Origin: Marinicauda algicola | GTDB lineage: Bacteria > Pseudomonadota > Alphaproteobacteria > Caulobacterales > Maricaulaceae | Assembly: GCF_017161425.1 (NCBI RefSeq) | Contig: NZ_CP071057.1 | Coordinates: 2,357,501 to 2,421,500, forward strand | Direction: 5' to 3' | DNA length: 64,000 nt | Shown: piece after piece, positions 8,808 to 17,480 of the stretch | How positions within the stretch are numbered: the stretch's first letter is position 1 | Layout: the number at the start of each line of letters is the position of its first letter | The notes under the pieces: generated by a model | Database searches by the model: none | What the model was told of the DNA's origin: nothing | What the model saw: only the letters and a program-made list of their open reading frames with translations | Made by a program: the position numbers and the translations under genes

Positions 8808-10129
8808 GCACGCACTCCGATCGCTTCCGCCGTGAGGGTCTCGCCCGCAAAGCCCGTCACGCGCGCGCGCACCAGCGCGCCGGGACGCGCGGGCGTGTCG
8901 ATCCTCGCGGGCGCGAAATTGCCCGCACGGCCCTGGCCGCCGCGTTCCATGACGAAGTCGTATTCGCGCCCGACCATGGACCGGAAGTGCCGGGCGAGCG
9001 CCTCCTCGCCCTTGGCGCGCAGGCGCGCGGCGCGGTCCTTGATGGCCTGACCGTCCACCTGGGGCATCTTCGCGGCCGGCGTGCCCGGGCGCGGCGAATA
9101 GGGAAAGACGTGCAGGTAGGCGAGGTCGCACTCGTCGACGAGTTTCAGCGAGTTCTCGAACATCGCCTCGGTCTCTGTCGGGAAGCCGGCGATGAGGTCG
9201 GCGCCGAAGGCGATGTCGGGGCGCACGGCGCGCAGGCGCTGCGTCAGCGCAATGGCGTCCTCGCGCATGTGGCGGCGCTTCATCCGCTTCAGGATCATGT
9301 TGTCGCCGGCCTGGAGCGAGAGGTGCAGATAGGGGCAGAGCCGGTCTTCCTCGGCGATGGCGCGCAACAGATCCTCGTCGATCTCGATTGCGTCGATGGA
9401 GGACAGGCGCAGGCGCGCCAGGTCGGGCACCTGTTTCAGGATCGCACGCACCAGCCGGCCGAGCTTCGGCGCGCCGGGCAGGTCCTGGCCCCAGCTCGTC
9501 ACGTCCACCCCGGTCAGGACGATCTCGCTGTGCCCGGTCTCGACCAGCCGGCGCACCTGGTCGACCACGTCGCCGGCCGGGGCCGAGCGCGCATTGCCGC
9601 GCCCGTAGGGGATGACGCAGAAGGTGCAGCGGTGGTCGCAGCCGGTCTGGACCTGCACGAAGGCGCGCGCACGCCCCTCCAGCCCGTCGACGAGATGGTC
9701 GGCGACCTCGCGCACGGCCATGATGTCCTCGACCGTCACCTTCTCGCCCGAGCCGATGACGGCCGGCCTGAAGGTTTCCGGCCGGAGCTTCTCGGCATTG
9801 CCGATGACTCGGTCGACCTCCTTCATCCTCGCGAAGTGATCGGGATCGATCTGGGCGGCGCAGCCAGTGACGACGATCTGCGCGTGCGGGCGTTCGCGGC
9901 GCAGCTTGCGGATAGACTGGCGCGCCTGGCGCACGGCGTTCGAGGTCACCGCGCAGGTATTGACGATGACGGTGTCGGTCAGCCCCGCGGCGTGCGCATG
10001 GTCGCGCATGACCTCGCTCTCCCAGCTGTTGAGCCGGCAGCCGAAGGTCACGATTTCCACGCCGTCCTCGCGCGCGGCTTCGGGCGCGCGCGTCTCGGCG
10101 GGGGCGAGGTTATCCACAGGGGCGGTCAT
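8804..10129 (-). CDS. mtaB: tRNA t6A37 methylthiotransferase MtaB
   Basis: This radical-SAM enzyme converts t6A to ms2t6A at position 37 of ANN-decoding tRNAs. The 441 residues show the N-terminal UPF0004 4Fe-4S domain (Cys31 in TFGCRLN, Cys59, Cys90) and the radical-SAM triad CDHRCTFC (Cys164, 168, 171). A C-terminal TRAM-like stretch follows. The TFGCRLN signature separates MtaB from MiaB. The stop codon overlaps the ftsY start. Upstream are three potassium-uptake genes on the same strand, 63 bases away. Confidence 0.93.
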   Translation of the reverse strand: MTAPVDNLAPAETRAPEAAREDGVEIVTFGCRLNSWESEVMRDHAHAAGLTDTVIVNTCAVTSNAVRQARQSIRKLRRERPHAQIVVTGCAAQIDPDHFARMKEVDRVIGNAEKLRPETFRPAVIGSGEKVTVEDIMAVREVADHLVDGLEGRARAFVQVQTGCDHRCTFCVIPYGRGNARSAPAGDVVDQVRRLVETGHSEIVLTGVDVTSWGQDLPGAPKLGRLVRAILKQVPDLARLRLSSIDAIEIDEDLLRAIAEEDRLCPYLHLSLQAGDNMILKRMKRRHMREDAIALTQRLRAVRPDIAFGADLIAGFPTETEAMFENSLKLVDECDLAYLHVFPYSPRPGTPAAKMPQVDGQAIKDRAARLRAKGEEALARHFRSMVGREYDFVMERGGQGRAGNFAPARIDTPARPGALVRARVTGFAGETLTAEAIGVRA

Positions 10130-10192
10130 GGGCGCGGAAAGTGGGGGAGGAGGCAGGTCCGGTCAAGCAGCGCGCCTGCAAGGGCGGTTTGT

Positions 10193-10660
10193 CTATTCAC
10201 CGTTCCCGTCCGCCTCCCCGTTTTCTTCCGGCTCGACATCCTCGGCATCGACGCCGTCCTTGCGCCCGCGCGACATGGCCACCAGCGCCTTGGCGACCGA
10301 GTGGTCCGGATCGATGCGCTCGGTCAGCCCGATCTCGTCGCAGATCGGGTCGTAGGACCGGTCCTCGATCTTGGGGACGACGCGCTCGATGCCGGCCGCG
10401 CGCCCGACCAGTGCGGCGATGATGTTGTCCTTGTCGTCGTCGGCCAGGCAATACATCACGTCCACGTCCCTGGGGTTGGCGTCGGCGAGCACTTCCGGGC
10501 GGCCGCCATCGCCCTCGATGAAGGCGATGTCGAGATCGCCCGCCAGGTCCTCGAATCGCCCCTTGTCGGGATCGATGAGGATGACGTCGGCGCCCTCGTC
10601 CTCGAACTGGCGGGCGGCTTCGAGGCTCATGTGATTGAGGCCGGCAAGCACGACGCGCAT
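10193..10660 (-). CDS. TrkA-N (RCK) domain protein, potassium uptake regulator
   Basis: This 155-residue cytoplasmic protein starts MRVVLAGLNHMSLEAARQFEDEG, the glycine-containing beta-alpha start of a TrkA-N/RCK fold. It has an acidic IDPDK turn where NAD(H)-binding RCK domains read the ribose, and ends in a very acidic tail. It has only one RCK half and no TrkA-C domain, unlike the about 450-residue double TrkA. It lies 15 bases after a trkH gene with a good AGGAGA site, so it is most likely the gating subunit of the adjacent TrkH channels. Assignment to one of the two TrkH proteins is inference. Confidence 0.8.
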   Translation of the reverse strand: MRVVLAGLNHMSLEAARQFEDEGADVILIDPDKGRFEDLAGDLDIAFIEGDGGRPEVLADANPRDVDVMYCLADDDKDNIIAALVGRAAGIERVVPKIEDRSYDPICDEIGLTERIDPDHSVAKALVAMSRGRKDGVDAEDVEPEENGEADGNGE

Positions 10661-10675
10661 GGGAGTCTCCTTGGA

Positions 10676-12136
10676 TCAGGACCTGAATTTCTGGCCGAGC
10701 CAGGTCGGCGGCCAGAGCAGGACGAGCAGGGCGATGAACTCGACGCGGCCGAGCAGCATGGCAAGGGAAAGCACGAGCTTGAGATGGGGTTCCAGCGCCG
10801 GCCCGGCGACGCCTGTGGACAGCCCCGTCGTCGTGGTCGCGGAGACCACGTCGAACAGGGAGTCCAGCCCGTAGCCCGCGGCGAGGAAGGGCAGCCAGGC
10901 GAAGAGGAAGGTCGCGCCGGCCAGGCCTATGACGGTGGCGATGGCCTGCAGCTCGGCGGAATCGATCTCGTGGCCGCCGACCTTGAGCGTCGTGGCGGCC
11001 GTCTGAGGCAGGCTCGGGCGCTGCAGGGTCAGGCGCATCACCGCGAAGGCGACGAGCACGCGGAAGGTCTTCACCCCGCCTGCGGTCGAGCCCGAATTGC
11101 CCCCGATCGCCATGGCGATCATGAGGAAGACCAGCGCGCTCGCCGGCAGGCTCGCCGTGCCCATCGTGGAATAGCCGGTCGTGGTCTGGGCGGACAGCGC
11201 CATGAAGGGGGCGTGGGCGAGGATCTCCCGGCCGGCATAGCCGCCGTCGAGCCACATGAGGAAGCCGAGGCCCAGGATGGCGGCGGCGCAGAACGCGGCG
11301 AGGCCGAGGAGGTCGGTGCGCATCAGCGTGCCCAGGGGCTTGCGGCGCAGGAGGTGGAGATAGATGCCGGCCGATACCGCCCCGAGCGTGGAAAAGCCGA
11401 TGAGGATCGTGCGCGGGACCCAGCCCTGCAGGGCCGCCGCCGAGCCGCTGTCGAAGGCGAAGCCGCCCGTCGAGAGCGCGGTGAGGCAGAGCAGCAGGGC
11501 GTGCCAGGCGCCCGACCCGCTCGCCCACAGCGCGACGAAGCAGGCCAGGGTGAGCGCGGAGTACACGATCAGCGTGCGCCGGGCGCGGTCGCGCAGCGAG
11601 CCCAGCGGGTCCTTGGCCACCTCTTCCGCCTCGCCGAGCCGGCGCGCCGCCGACCGGCCCGCCCCGCCCATCAGGCCGAGCGCCAGGACCACGAAGCCGA
11701 GCCCGCCGAACCACTGCATCCAGGCGCGCGTGAAGAGCACGGACGGGGGCAGGTCCTCGGGCGGGCCCAGCACCGACAGCCCGGTCGTCGTCAGGCCGGA
11801 CACCGACTCGAACAGCGCGCCGACATAGCCGATCCCGAAGGCGCCGAAGGTCCAGGCCATGAAGAAGGGCGGCAGGGCGAAGGCCATGGCCGAGACCACC
11901 ATGACCTCGTTCAGGCGCGGCCGCGACAGCGAAAGGCGCATCCCGGCGAAGCCCGCCACGGCGAGCAGGACCAGTCCGGTCGCGAGCCGGGCGGCGAAGC
12001 CGGTCTCGCCGTTGAACAGCGCCACCAGGAGCGGCAGGGCGGGCAGCGGCGTCAGCGTCCAGCACAACAGGCCCGTCAGGTGTCCCACCACCTGCAGCCG
12101 CACCGCGTAGCTCAGGATCCGCGCACCCTTGGCCAT
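10676..12136 (-). CDS. trkH: TrkH-family potassium transporter (second copy)
   Basis: This 486-residue integral membrane protein belongs to the TrkH/KtrB superfamily, the ion-conducting subunit of Trk potassium uptake. It carries the repeated pore signatures, including SGLTTTGLSVLG, LSTGGFAFDSG, TTGYSTMGT and SATTTTGLSTGV, and the GGNSGSTAGGVKTFR segment typical of TrkH. It follows another TrkH gene by 38 bases and precedes the TrkA-N protein, so the three are probably one transcript. Sequence similarity to its neighbour is limited to the pore loops, suggesting distinct family members rather than a recent duplication. Confidence 0.9.
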   Translation of the reverse strand: MAKGARILSYAVRLQVVGHLTGLLCWTLTPLPALPLLVALFNGETGFAARLATGLVLLAVAGFAGMRLSLSRPRLNEVMVVSAMAFALPPFFMAWTFGAFGIGYVGALFESVSGLTTTGLSVLGPPEDLPPSVLFTRAWMQWFGGLGFVVLALGLMGGAGRSAARRLGEAEEVAKDPLGSLRDRARRTLIVYSALTLACFVALWASGSGAWHALLLCLTALSTGGFAFDSGSAAALQGWVPRTILIGFSTLGAVSAGIYLHLLRRKPLGTLMRTDLLGLAAFCAAAILGLGFLMWLDGGYAGREILAHAPFMALSAQTTTGYSTMGTASLPASALVFLMIAMAIGGNSGSTAGGVKTFRVLVAFAVMRLTLQRPSLPQTAATTLKVGGHEIDSAELQAIATVIGLAGATFLFAWLPFLAAGYGLDSLFDVVSATTTTGLSTGVAGPALEPHLKLVLSLAMLLGRVEFIALLVLLWPPTWLGQKFRS

Positions 12137-12174
12137 GCGCGATCAACGCGGGGGACGCGCGGAAGGATGCGCGC

Positions 12175-13623
12175 TCAGCGCCCCCAGAAGCGCGGCGTGA
12201 TCATCAGCAGTATCGTGATGATCTCGAGCCGGCCGAGGATCATGATCAGGCAGAGCACCCATTTCGCGTCGTCGGGCAGCGGAATGAAGTTGCCGGCCGG
12301 GCCGATGACGTCGCCGAGACCGGGGCCGACATTGGCCACCGCGGTCGCCGAGGCGGTGATGGCGGTCACGAAATCCAGCCCGAACGCGGCCAGGAGGATC
12401 GCGCCGGCCGCGAAGGTCGCCACATAGAGCCCCGCGAACAGGGCGACGGAGGCAATGTCCGCGTTCGAAAGCTTCTGGCCGGCATGGCGCGACACCACCA
12501 CCGAATGGGGCAGCGGCGCCTGCTGCAGGGTGCGCCAGATCGACTTCACCATGATCTGGATGCGGAAGGTCTTGAACCCGCCCGAGGTCGAGCCGGCGCA
12601 GCCCCCGAGAAAGGTCAGGATGAAGAAGGCCGCAAGGGCCAGCGGCCCCCAGGCCTGGTAGTCGCCGACGGCATAGCCGGTCGTCGTGATCACCGAGATC
12701 GTGTTGAACAGCGAGACGCGGATCAGGCCCTCGTCCTCTCCGGGGAGCGCCAGGCGGGCCGCGATGATCACGAGCGTGAAGCCCGCGACCAGGAGCAGCA
12801 GCCCGCCCACCTCCTCGAACGCGCCGGGCCGCCGGGCCTCGCGCCGGCTCAGGATGCGCACGTAGGTCAGGAACGGTATCGCGCCGCCGAGCATGAAGAC
12901 GATGCCCACCCAGTGCGCACCGGCCGCGAAATGCCCCATCGAGCCGTCGCTGGTCGAATAGCCGCCCGTGGAGACCGTGGTCATCGCGTGGTTGACCGCC
13001 TCGAAGCCGGTCATGCCCGCCGCGCCGTAGCTGAGGGCGCACACCAGGGTCAGGCTGACATAGAGCCCGGCGATGATGAGGGCCAGATTGCCGGGCCTGG
13101 CGATGACGCGGTCGGAGGACCGGTCGGAGGATTCCAGCTGGAACAGCTGCATCCCGCCCACGCGCAGGAAGGGCAGGATCGCGATCGAGAGGCCGATGAT
13201 CCCGATCCCGCCGATCCATTGCAGGAGCGAGCGCCAGAACAGGATGGTCGGCGCGGTTTCATCGAGCCCGGCCATCACGGTCGACCCGGTCGTGGTGATC
13301 CCCGACACGGCTTCGAAGACCGCGTCGGTGAAACTCAGCGAGACAGGCCCCGTGGTGAACGGGATCGAAGCCAGGAGCGGCATGCCGATCCAGGCGCCGA
13401 CGGTGAGCGCGACCGCGGCGCGGAATTCCAGGTCCATGGCCGCACCGCGTCCGGCCATGGCCAGCACGCCGCCGATGAAGCCGGCCGCGACGGCACACTC
13501 GAAGAACCCCCCGGCCGCGCCGTCCGCCAGGCCGAGCGAGGTTATCGCGACCAGCGCGGCCAGCGCCGCCAGCCCCAGGTAGAGCAGGCCCAGGATCAGG
13601 AAAACGATCTGGAAATGGCGCAT
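12175..13623 (-). CDS. trkH: TrkH-family potassium transporter (first copy)
   Basis: This 482-residue channel subunit for potassium uptake starts MRHFQIVFLILGLLYLG. Four selectivity-filter-like segments are visible (SGITTTGSTVM, STGGYSTSDG, ITTTGYAVGD, ATAVANVGPG), together with GCAGSTSGGFKTFR. The ending, MILGRLEIITILLMITPRFWGR, is characteristic of TrkH proper, making this the more canonical of the two copies. It lies 82 bases downstream of dapF and 38 bases upstream of the second trkH. Longer in-frame starts extend into the dapF gap without protein-like sequence. Confidence 0.92.
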   Translation of the reverse strand: MRHFQIVFLILGLLYLGLAALAALVAITSLGLADGAAGGFFECAVAAGFIGGVLAMAGRGAAMDLEFRAAVALTVGAWIGMPLLASIPFTTGPVSLSFTDAVFEAVSGITTTGSTVMAGLDETAPTILFWRSLLQWIGGIGIIGLSIAILPFLRVGGMQLFQLESSDRSSDRVIARPGNLALIIAGLYVSLTLVCALSYGAAGMTGFEAVNHAMTTVSTGGYSTSDGSMGHFAAGAHWVGIVFMLGGAIPFLTYVRILSRREARRPGAFEEVGGLLLLVAGFTLVIIAARLALPGEDEGLIRVSLFNTISVITTTGYAVGDYQAWGPLALAAFFILTFLGGCAGSTSGGFKTFRIQIMVKSIWRTLQQAPLPHSVVVSRHAGQKLSNADIASVALFAGLYVATFAAGAILLAAFGLDFVTAITASATAVANVGPGLGDVIGPAGNFIPLPDDAKWVLCLIMILGRLEIITILLMITPRFWGR

Positions 13624-13705
13624 GCGCGTCGGCGATCCCGGTCGAAACCCGACGCTTATAAACCGCGCCGCGAGCGCCACAAACCGCGCCGGCGCATGAA
13701 CCGCG

Positions 13706-14542
13706 TCAGTCCGCCAGCTCCGGGAGCTCCGGAAGCTCGATCTCGCCCTGCATCTCCACCGGACCGGACAGGAAGACATGGTCGTCCGCGGCCCAGCGCA
13801 CGCCGAGCAGGCCGCCATCGGCCTCGATCGCGGCCTCGCGCTCCACCCGGCCCTGGCGGTGCAGCGCCACCAGCGCGGCGCACGCGCCCGTCCCGCAGGC
13901 CAGCGTCAGCCCGGCCCCGCGCTCCCACACCCTCAGGCGGATCGAGCGCGGGCCGCGCACCTGCGCGAAGCCGGCATTGACGCGCTCGGGAAACAGCGGG
14001 TCGTGCTCGATCTGCGGGCCGATCTCCGCGATCGGCACCGCGACGACGTCCTCGACCTCGAACACCACGTGGGGATTGCCCATCGAGACCGCTCCGGGCC
14101 GGCTCAGCCGGCCGCCGCCGGGCAGGTCGACGGCGTAGTCCATCGCCACGGTGTCCATCTTGCGCGAGAGCGGGATCTCGCTCCAGTCGAGGCGCGGCCG
14201 GCCGAGATCGACCTCCACGCGCCCGTCGCGGCGGCGGTGGGCGGCGAGCGGCCCTCCGGCCGAACTCATCGTCAGCGCGTCGTCTGCGCTGGCCTGAAAC
14301 ATCAGCCAGGCCGCCGCGCGCGCGCCGTTGCCGCACGCGCCGACCTCGCCGCCATCGGCGTTCCACACGCGAAGGCGGGCATCGGCGACCGGATCGGCCT
14401 CGAGCGCGAGCAGCTGGTCGAAGCGGTGGCGCGCGTGGATGGCGCGCACCTGCTGCCCGGTCAGCGAAAGCGGCTCGCCGCGCCCGCGCGCGTCGAGCAG
14501 GACGAAGGCGTTGCCGGCGCCGTTCATGGCGTAGGTTTTCAT
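13706..14542 (-). CDS. dapF: Diaminopimelate epimerase
   Basis: DapF converts LL- to meso-diaminopimelate for lysine and peptidoglycan synthesis in the cytoplasm. The 278 residues contain both catalytic cysteines in their usual contexts: ACGNGARA (Cys70) and LACGTGACAA (Cys216). GNPHVVFEV lies between the two lobes. The start codon overlaps the oxyR stop (ATGA), an unusual coupling of a biosynthetic gene to a peroxide regulator. In many alphaproteobacteria dapF is followed directly by mtaB and ftsY; here three potassium genes intervene. Confidence 0.93.
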   Translation of the reverse strand: MKTYAMNGAGNAFVLLDARGRGEPLSLTGQQVRAIHARHRFDQLLALEADPVADARLRVWNADGGEVGACGNGARAAAWLMFQASADDALTMSSAGGPLAAHRRRDGRVEVDLGRPRLDWSEIPLSRKMDTVAMDYAVDLPGGGRLSRPGAVSMGNPHVVFEVEDVVAVPIAEIGPQIEHDPLFPERVNAGFAQVRGPRSIRLRVWERGAGLTLACGTGACAALVALHRQGRVEREAAIEADGGLLGVRWAADDHVFLSGPVEMQGEIELPELPELAD

Positions 14543-15459
14543 GGGCTCAAAGCCCCCTTCACCGCTTCGGCGAGCTGCCTGGCCTCCTCGCCGCGCGCGC
14601 TGCCCTTGCGCCAGGCCATGCCGATGGCGCGGCCGGCGACGGGCGGATCGAAGGGGCGCACGGCGAGATCGAGCCGGTCGGCGAGGCCGGCATCGAGGGC
14701 GAGCTTGGGCAGGAGCGTCGCGCCGATGCCGCTCCTGACCATCTGCACCAGGGTGTGCAGGCTCGTCGCGGCGAAGTCGGAGCGCACCTGCTCGCCATGC
14801 GGTCCGCCCGGCCCGCCCCCGCAGATCGACAGGGCGTGATCGCGCAGGCAATGGCCGTCTTCCAGCAGCAGGAGCGGCTCGCCGGCGAGCATGTCGGGCG
14901 TGAGCCGGTTGACCTTGGCGAGCCGGTGATCGCGGGGCGCGGCGAACAGGAACTCGTCCTCCATCAGCGACATCGTCTCGATGCCCGGCTCCTCGTACGG
15001 CAGCGCGATCAGCGCGGCGTCCAGCCTCCTGTCCTTGATCGCGTCGAGCAGGCGATGGGTCAGGTCCTCGCGCAGGAAGAGCTCCAGCGCCGGGAAGGCC
15101 TCGCGCAGGGCGGGCAGCACCCTGGGCAGCAGGAAGGGGGCGATGGTCGGGATCACGCCGAGCCGGAACGGCCCGCTCAGGGGTTCGCCGGCTGCGCGCG
15201 TGGCCAGCACCAGGTCCTCGGCCTCGGTCAGCACGATGCGCGCGCGCTCCACCGCCGCCTCGCCGGCCGGGGTCAGCGTGGCGCCGCGCGCGCCGCGCTC
15301 GACCAGCGTCGCACCGAGCGCGGTCTCCAGCTCCTTGATGCCCGCCGACAGGGTCGGCTGGGTAACGTGGGTCGCCTCGGCCGCGCGCGAGAAGCTGCCG
15401 TGCTCGGCGAGCGCGACGAGGAATTTCAGCTGGCGCAGGGTGGGGAGGATCGTGCTCAT
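14539..15459 (-). CDS. oxyR: Hydrogen peroxide-inducible regulator OxyR (LysR family)
   Basis: This 306-residue LysR-type regulator has an N-terminal winged helix-turn-helix (LKFLVALAEHGSFSRAAEATHVTQ) and a periplasmic-binding-like sensor domain. The redox pair GHCLRDHALSIC (Cys204 and Cys213) keeps the Cys-x8-Cys spacing of the peroxide-sensing disulfide in E. coli OxyR (Cys199/Cys208). It is transcribed divergently from ahpC-ahpD, the classic target arrangement. Its stop overlaps the dapF start. Peroxide activation of the divergent operon is expected from the family. Confidence 0.93.
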   Translation of the reverse strand: MSTILPTLRQLKFLVALAEHGSFSRAAEATHVTQPTLSAGIKELETALGATLVERGARGATLTPAGEAAVERARIVLTEAEDLVLATRAAGEPLSGPFRLGVIPTIAPFLLPRVLPALREAFPALELFLREDLTHRLLDAIKDRRLDAALIALPYEEPGIETMSLMEDEFLFAAPRDHRLAKVNRLTPDMLAGEPLLLLEDGHCLRDHALSICGGGPGGPHGEQVRSDFAATSLHTLVQMVRSGIGATLLPKLALDAGLADRLDLAVRPFDPPVAGRAIGMAWRKGSARGEEARQLAEAVKGALSP

Positions 15460-15506
15460 GGCTATCGATTTAGGCTATGGCCGGCAAAGAAACAATCCAT
15501 TGGATT
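15460..15506. promoter_or_regulatory. Candidate OxyR operator region between oxyR and ahpC
   Basis: The divergent gap starts with GGCTAT repeated directly at 15460-15465 and 15473-15478. A perfect dyad, AATCCA (15494-15499) T TGGATT (15501-15506), follows. Placement just beyond the oxyR start fits LysR-type autoregulation plus activation of ahpC. None of these matches the E. coli OxyR consensus closely. Confidence 0.35.
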
Positions 15507-15620
15507 TATGGCACACGAGGGTCCATATCCCCGTCCGACAGCGGGGGCGCAGGCCTCGCGCTGGCCGCCTCGACCGGCGGTTATTCCAGACACTCATTCG
15601 CGACAACAGGAGAGCATCAC

Positions 15621-16172
15621 ATGCTGGGTATTGGCGACAAGCTTCCCGAATTCGAAGTCGTCGGCGTGAAGCCGAAGTTCAACCATCACGAGGAGAACGG
15701 CGAGAGCGCGTTCGAGCCGATCACGCAGGACAGCTTCGAAGGCAAGTGGAAGGTCATCTTCTTCTATCCGAAGGACTTCACCTTCGTGTGCCCGACCGAG
15801 ATCGTCGCGTTCGCCAAGCTGAAGGACGAGTTCGAGGATCGCGACGCGGTCGTCATGGGCGGCTCGACGGACAACGAGTTCTGCAAGCTGGCCTGGCGGC
15901 GCGAGCACGCCGACCTGAAGACGCTCGACATGTGGCAGTTCGCCGACACGACGGGCTCGCTGGTCGACAGCCTCGGCATCCGTTCGCCCGAAGGCGTGGC
16001 CTACCGCTACACCTACATCGTCGACCCCGAGGGCACGATCCAGCACGTCTACGCGACCAACCTCAATGTCGGCCGCAACCCGGAGGACACGCTGCGCGTG
16101 CTCGACGCGCTGCAGACCGACGAGCTGTGCCCGTGCAACCGCGAGGTCGGCGGCGAGACGATCGCGGCCTAG
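15621..16172 (+). CDS. ahpC: Alkyl hydroperoxide reductase C-type peroxiredoxin
   Basis: This 2-Cys peroxiredoxin reduces hydrogen peroxide and organic hydroperoxides. The 183 residues contain the peroxidatic cysteine in FTFVCPTE (Cys57) and a C-terminal LCPCN (Cys170, Cys172) carrying the resolving cysteine. The ATG at 15621 has an AGGAGA site 6-11 bases upstream; the open frame extends to 15477 but lacks family sequence there. It is followed by ahpD and lies opposite oxyR. The reductant is probably the AhpD system, since no AhpF is present in the window. Confidence 0.95.
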   Translation: MLGIGDKLPEFEVVGVKPKFNHHEENGESAFEPITQDSFEGKWKVIFFYPKDFTFVCPTEIVAFAKLKDEFEDRDAVVMGGSTDNEFCKLAWRREHADLKTLDMWQFADTTGSLVDSLGIRSPEGVAYRYTYIVDPEGTIQHVYATNLNVGRNPEDTLRVLDALQTDELCPCNREVGGETIAA

Positions 16173-16312
16173 GCGGTCACGCCAGACCGGTTCGCGACGG
16201 GGCGGGCGATCTCCCCCGGAAGGTCACCCCTTCCGCGCCCGCCCCGGCGCACCCCTGCTCCGGCCCCTCCGGGGACCGGCCCCGATGAATCCGACCTGAA
16301 ACGGAGAGCGCC

Positions 16313-16843
16313 ATGAGCCTCGACGATCTCAAATCGCGCCTGCCCGAGTACGCCAAGGACCTGAAGCTGAACCTGTCCTCGCTGGCGCGCGAGACCATCC
16401 TCGACGAGCAGAAGAAGTTCGGCACCTTCCTGGCCGCCGCCTATGCAGTAGGCGAGCCCGAGACGCTGAAGGCCATCGCCGGCGAGGTCGAGGACAAGCT
16501 GTCGGCCGAGGCGAAGACCGGCGCGAAGGCCGCCGCCTCGATCATGGGCATGAACAACGTCTATTACCGCTTCACCCACCTGGCGATGGCGAAGGACTAC
16601 AAGACCCTGCCCGCCAAGCTGCGCATGAACGTGATCGCCAATCCGGGCGTGGAAAAGGCCGATTTCGAACTCTGGTCGCTCGCGGTCTCGGCCATCAATG
16701 GCTGCGGCATGTGCGTGGACAGCCACGAGGGCGAGCTGAAGAAGGCCGGCCTGTCCTCCGAGCAGATCCAGGCGAGCGTGCGCATCGCGGCCGTGGTCCA
16801 TGCCGTCGCCGCCGTCATGCGCGCCGAATCCGCGCTCGCCTGA
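16313..16843 (+). CDS. ahpD: Alkylhydroperoxidase AhpD
   Basis: This 176-residue all-helical carboxymuconolactone-decarboxylase-fold protein has the AhpD thiol motif CGMCVDSHE (Cys131, Cys134, His138). AhpD recycles AhpC through lipoylated adaptor proteins in Mycobacterium and relatives. Its position 140 bases after ahpC, in front of a strong terminator, fits an oxyR-controlled ahpCD transcript. Length and motif spacing are normal for the family. Confidence 0.93.
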   Translation: MSLDDLKSRLPEYAKDLKLNLSSLARETILDEQKKFGTFLAAAYAVGEPETLKAIAGEVEDKLSAEAKTGAKAAASIMGMNNVYYRFTHLAMAKDYKTLPAKLRMNVIANPGVEKADFELWSLAVSAINGCGMCVDSHEGELKKAGLSSEQIQASVRIAAVVHAVAAVMRAESALA

Positions 16844-16905
16844 GCCTCACGAAAGTCGCGCCTGCCGGACCTCCTGTCCCACGCCCGTCCGGCAGACGTC
16901 ACCCA

Positions 16906-16952
16906 CGCCCGCCCGGCCGCTTCCCCCGAAGCCATCGCCGGGCGGGCGTTTT
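16906..16952 (+). terminator. Intrinsic terminator of ahpC-ahpD
   Basis: CGCCCGCCCGGC (16906-16917) and GCCGGGCGGGCG (16937-16948) form a perfect 12-bp stem with a 19-base loop, followed by TTTTCGTTT. It lies about 60 bases beyond the ahpD stop. Confidence 0.75.
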
Positions 16953-17074
16953 CGTTTCGGCGCGGGGGTTGGCCCCTGGGTCGCGACGGCAGCCGAATTG
17001 CCTGTCGTGACGGCCCCTTCGTCGAGCGATGACATATTTTTGACAAGCGCGTTTTTATTCCGTACCCTGAGGGC

Positions 17075-17389
17075 ATGGGAGATGTTCTGAAATATCACCG
17101 GGAGGCCGGAGAGCGGCGCGATCACCACGATGGCGGCCGTGCCGCCAGCGCTTTGCGCTGGTTCTCCGAGCGCACCGCCAGGCGCGCGGCGCATTACCGC
17201 GATGTGGGCTGGAGCTCGCTCGGCCGGCACGCGCTCGCGGCGGCGGGCCTGGTCCTGCTGTCGCGCCTGTTTCCCAGCGAGGCCTTCGCACCGTTCGCGC
17301 TGATCACCGGCGCCATCTGGCTCGCCCTGACCGCACGCATCGCCATCATCAAGCTGGCCCACGGCCGCGGGTCCGGTCCAGCCGCCTGA
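17075..17389 (+). CDS. Small membrane protein, function unknown
   Basis: This 104-residue protein has about 45 basic and His-rich N-terminal residues (EAGERRDHHDGGRA), then two hydrophobic helices (about residues 52-68 and 70-90). It starts at an ATG preceded by an AT-rich stretch (TGACATATTTTTGACAAGC, about 17028-17046) that could carry a promoter. I do not recognise the family. The lower-GC leader and protein-like hydrophobic half support it as real. The 230 bases between ahpD and this gene hold only the ahpD terminator and this putative promoter. Confidence 0.55.
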   Translation: MGDVLKYHREAGERRDHHDGGRAASALRWFSERTARRAAHYRDVGWSSLGRHALAAAGLVLLSRLFPSEAFAPFALITGAIWLALTARIAIIKLAHGRGSGPAA

Positions 17390-17480
17390 CGTCCCGGGCG
17401 TTCGGCCCCGAACTTGCCGGGATCGCGTACCACGGCGCCCGATTCAGCGGGAAGCGTGCCGTTACGGGACCCGACAGGCT

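Noticed and set aside
10110-10118. Perfect DnaA box TTATCCACA
   Set aside because: Single copy within the mtaB coding start, where it simply encodes Val-Asp-Asn; no cluster of boxes or AT-rich region that would suggest an origin.
8987-12427. A 1,146-codon open frame on the plus strand across mtaB and the trk genes, and similar long frames elsewhere (for example 467-2026, 37238-39217, 51073-53076)
   Set aside because: They lie opposite well-supported genes, are rich in Arg, Gly, His and Ala without domain motifs, and are the expected shadows of very GC-rich third codon positions.
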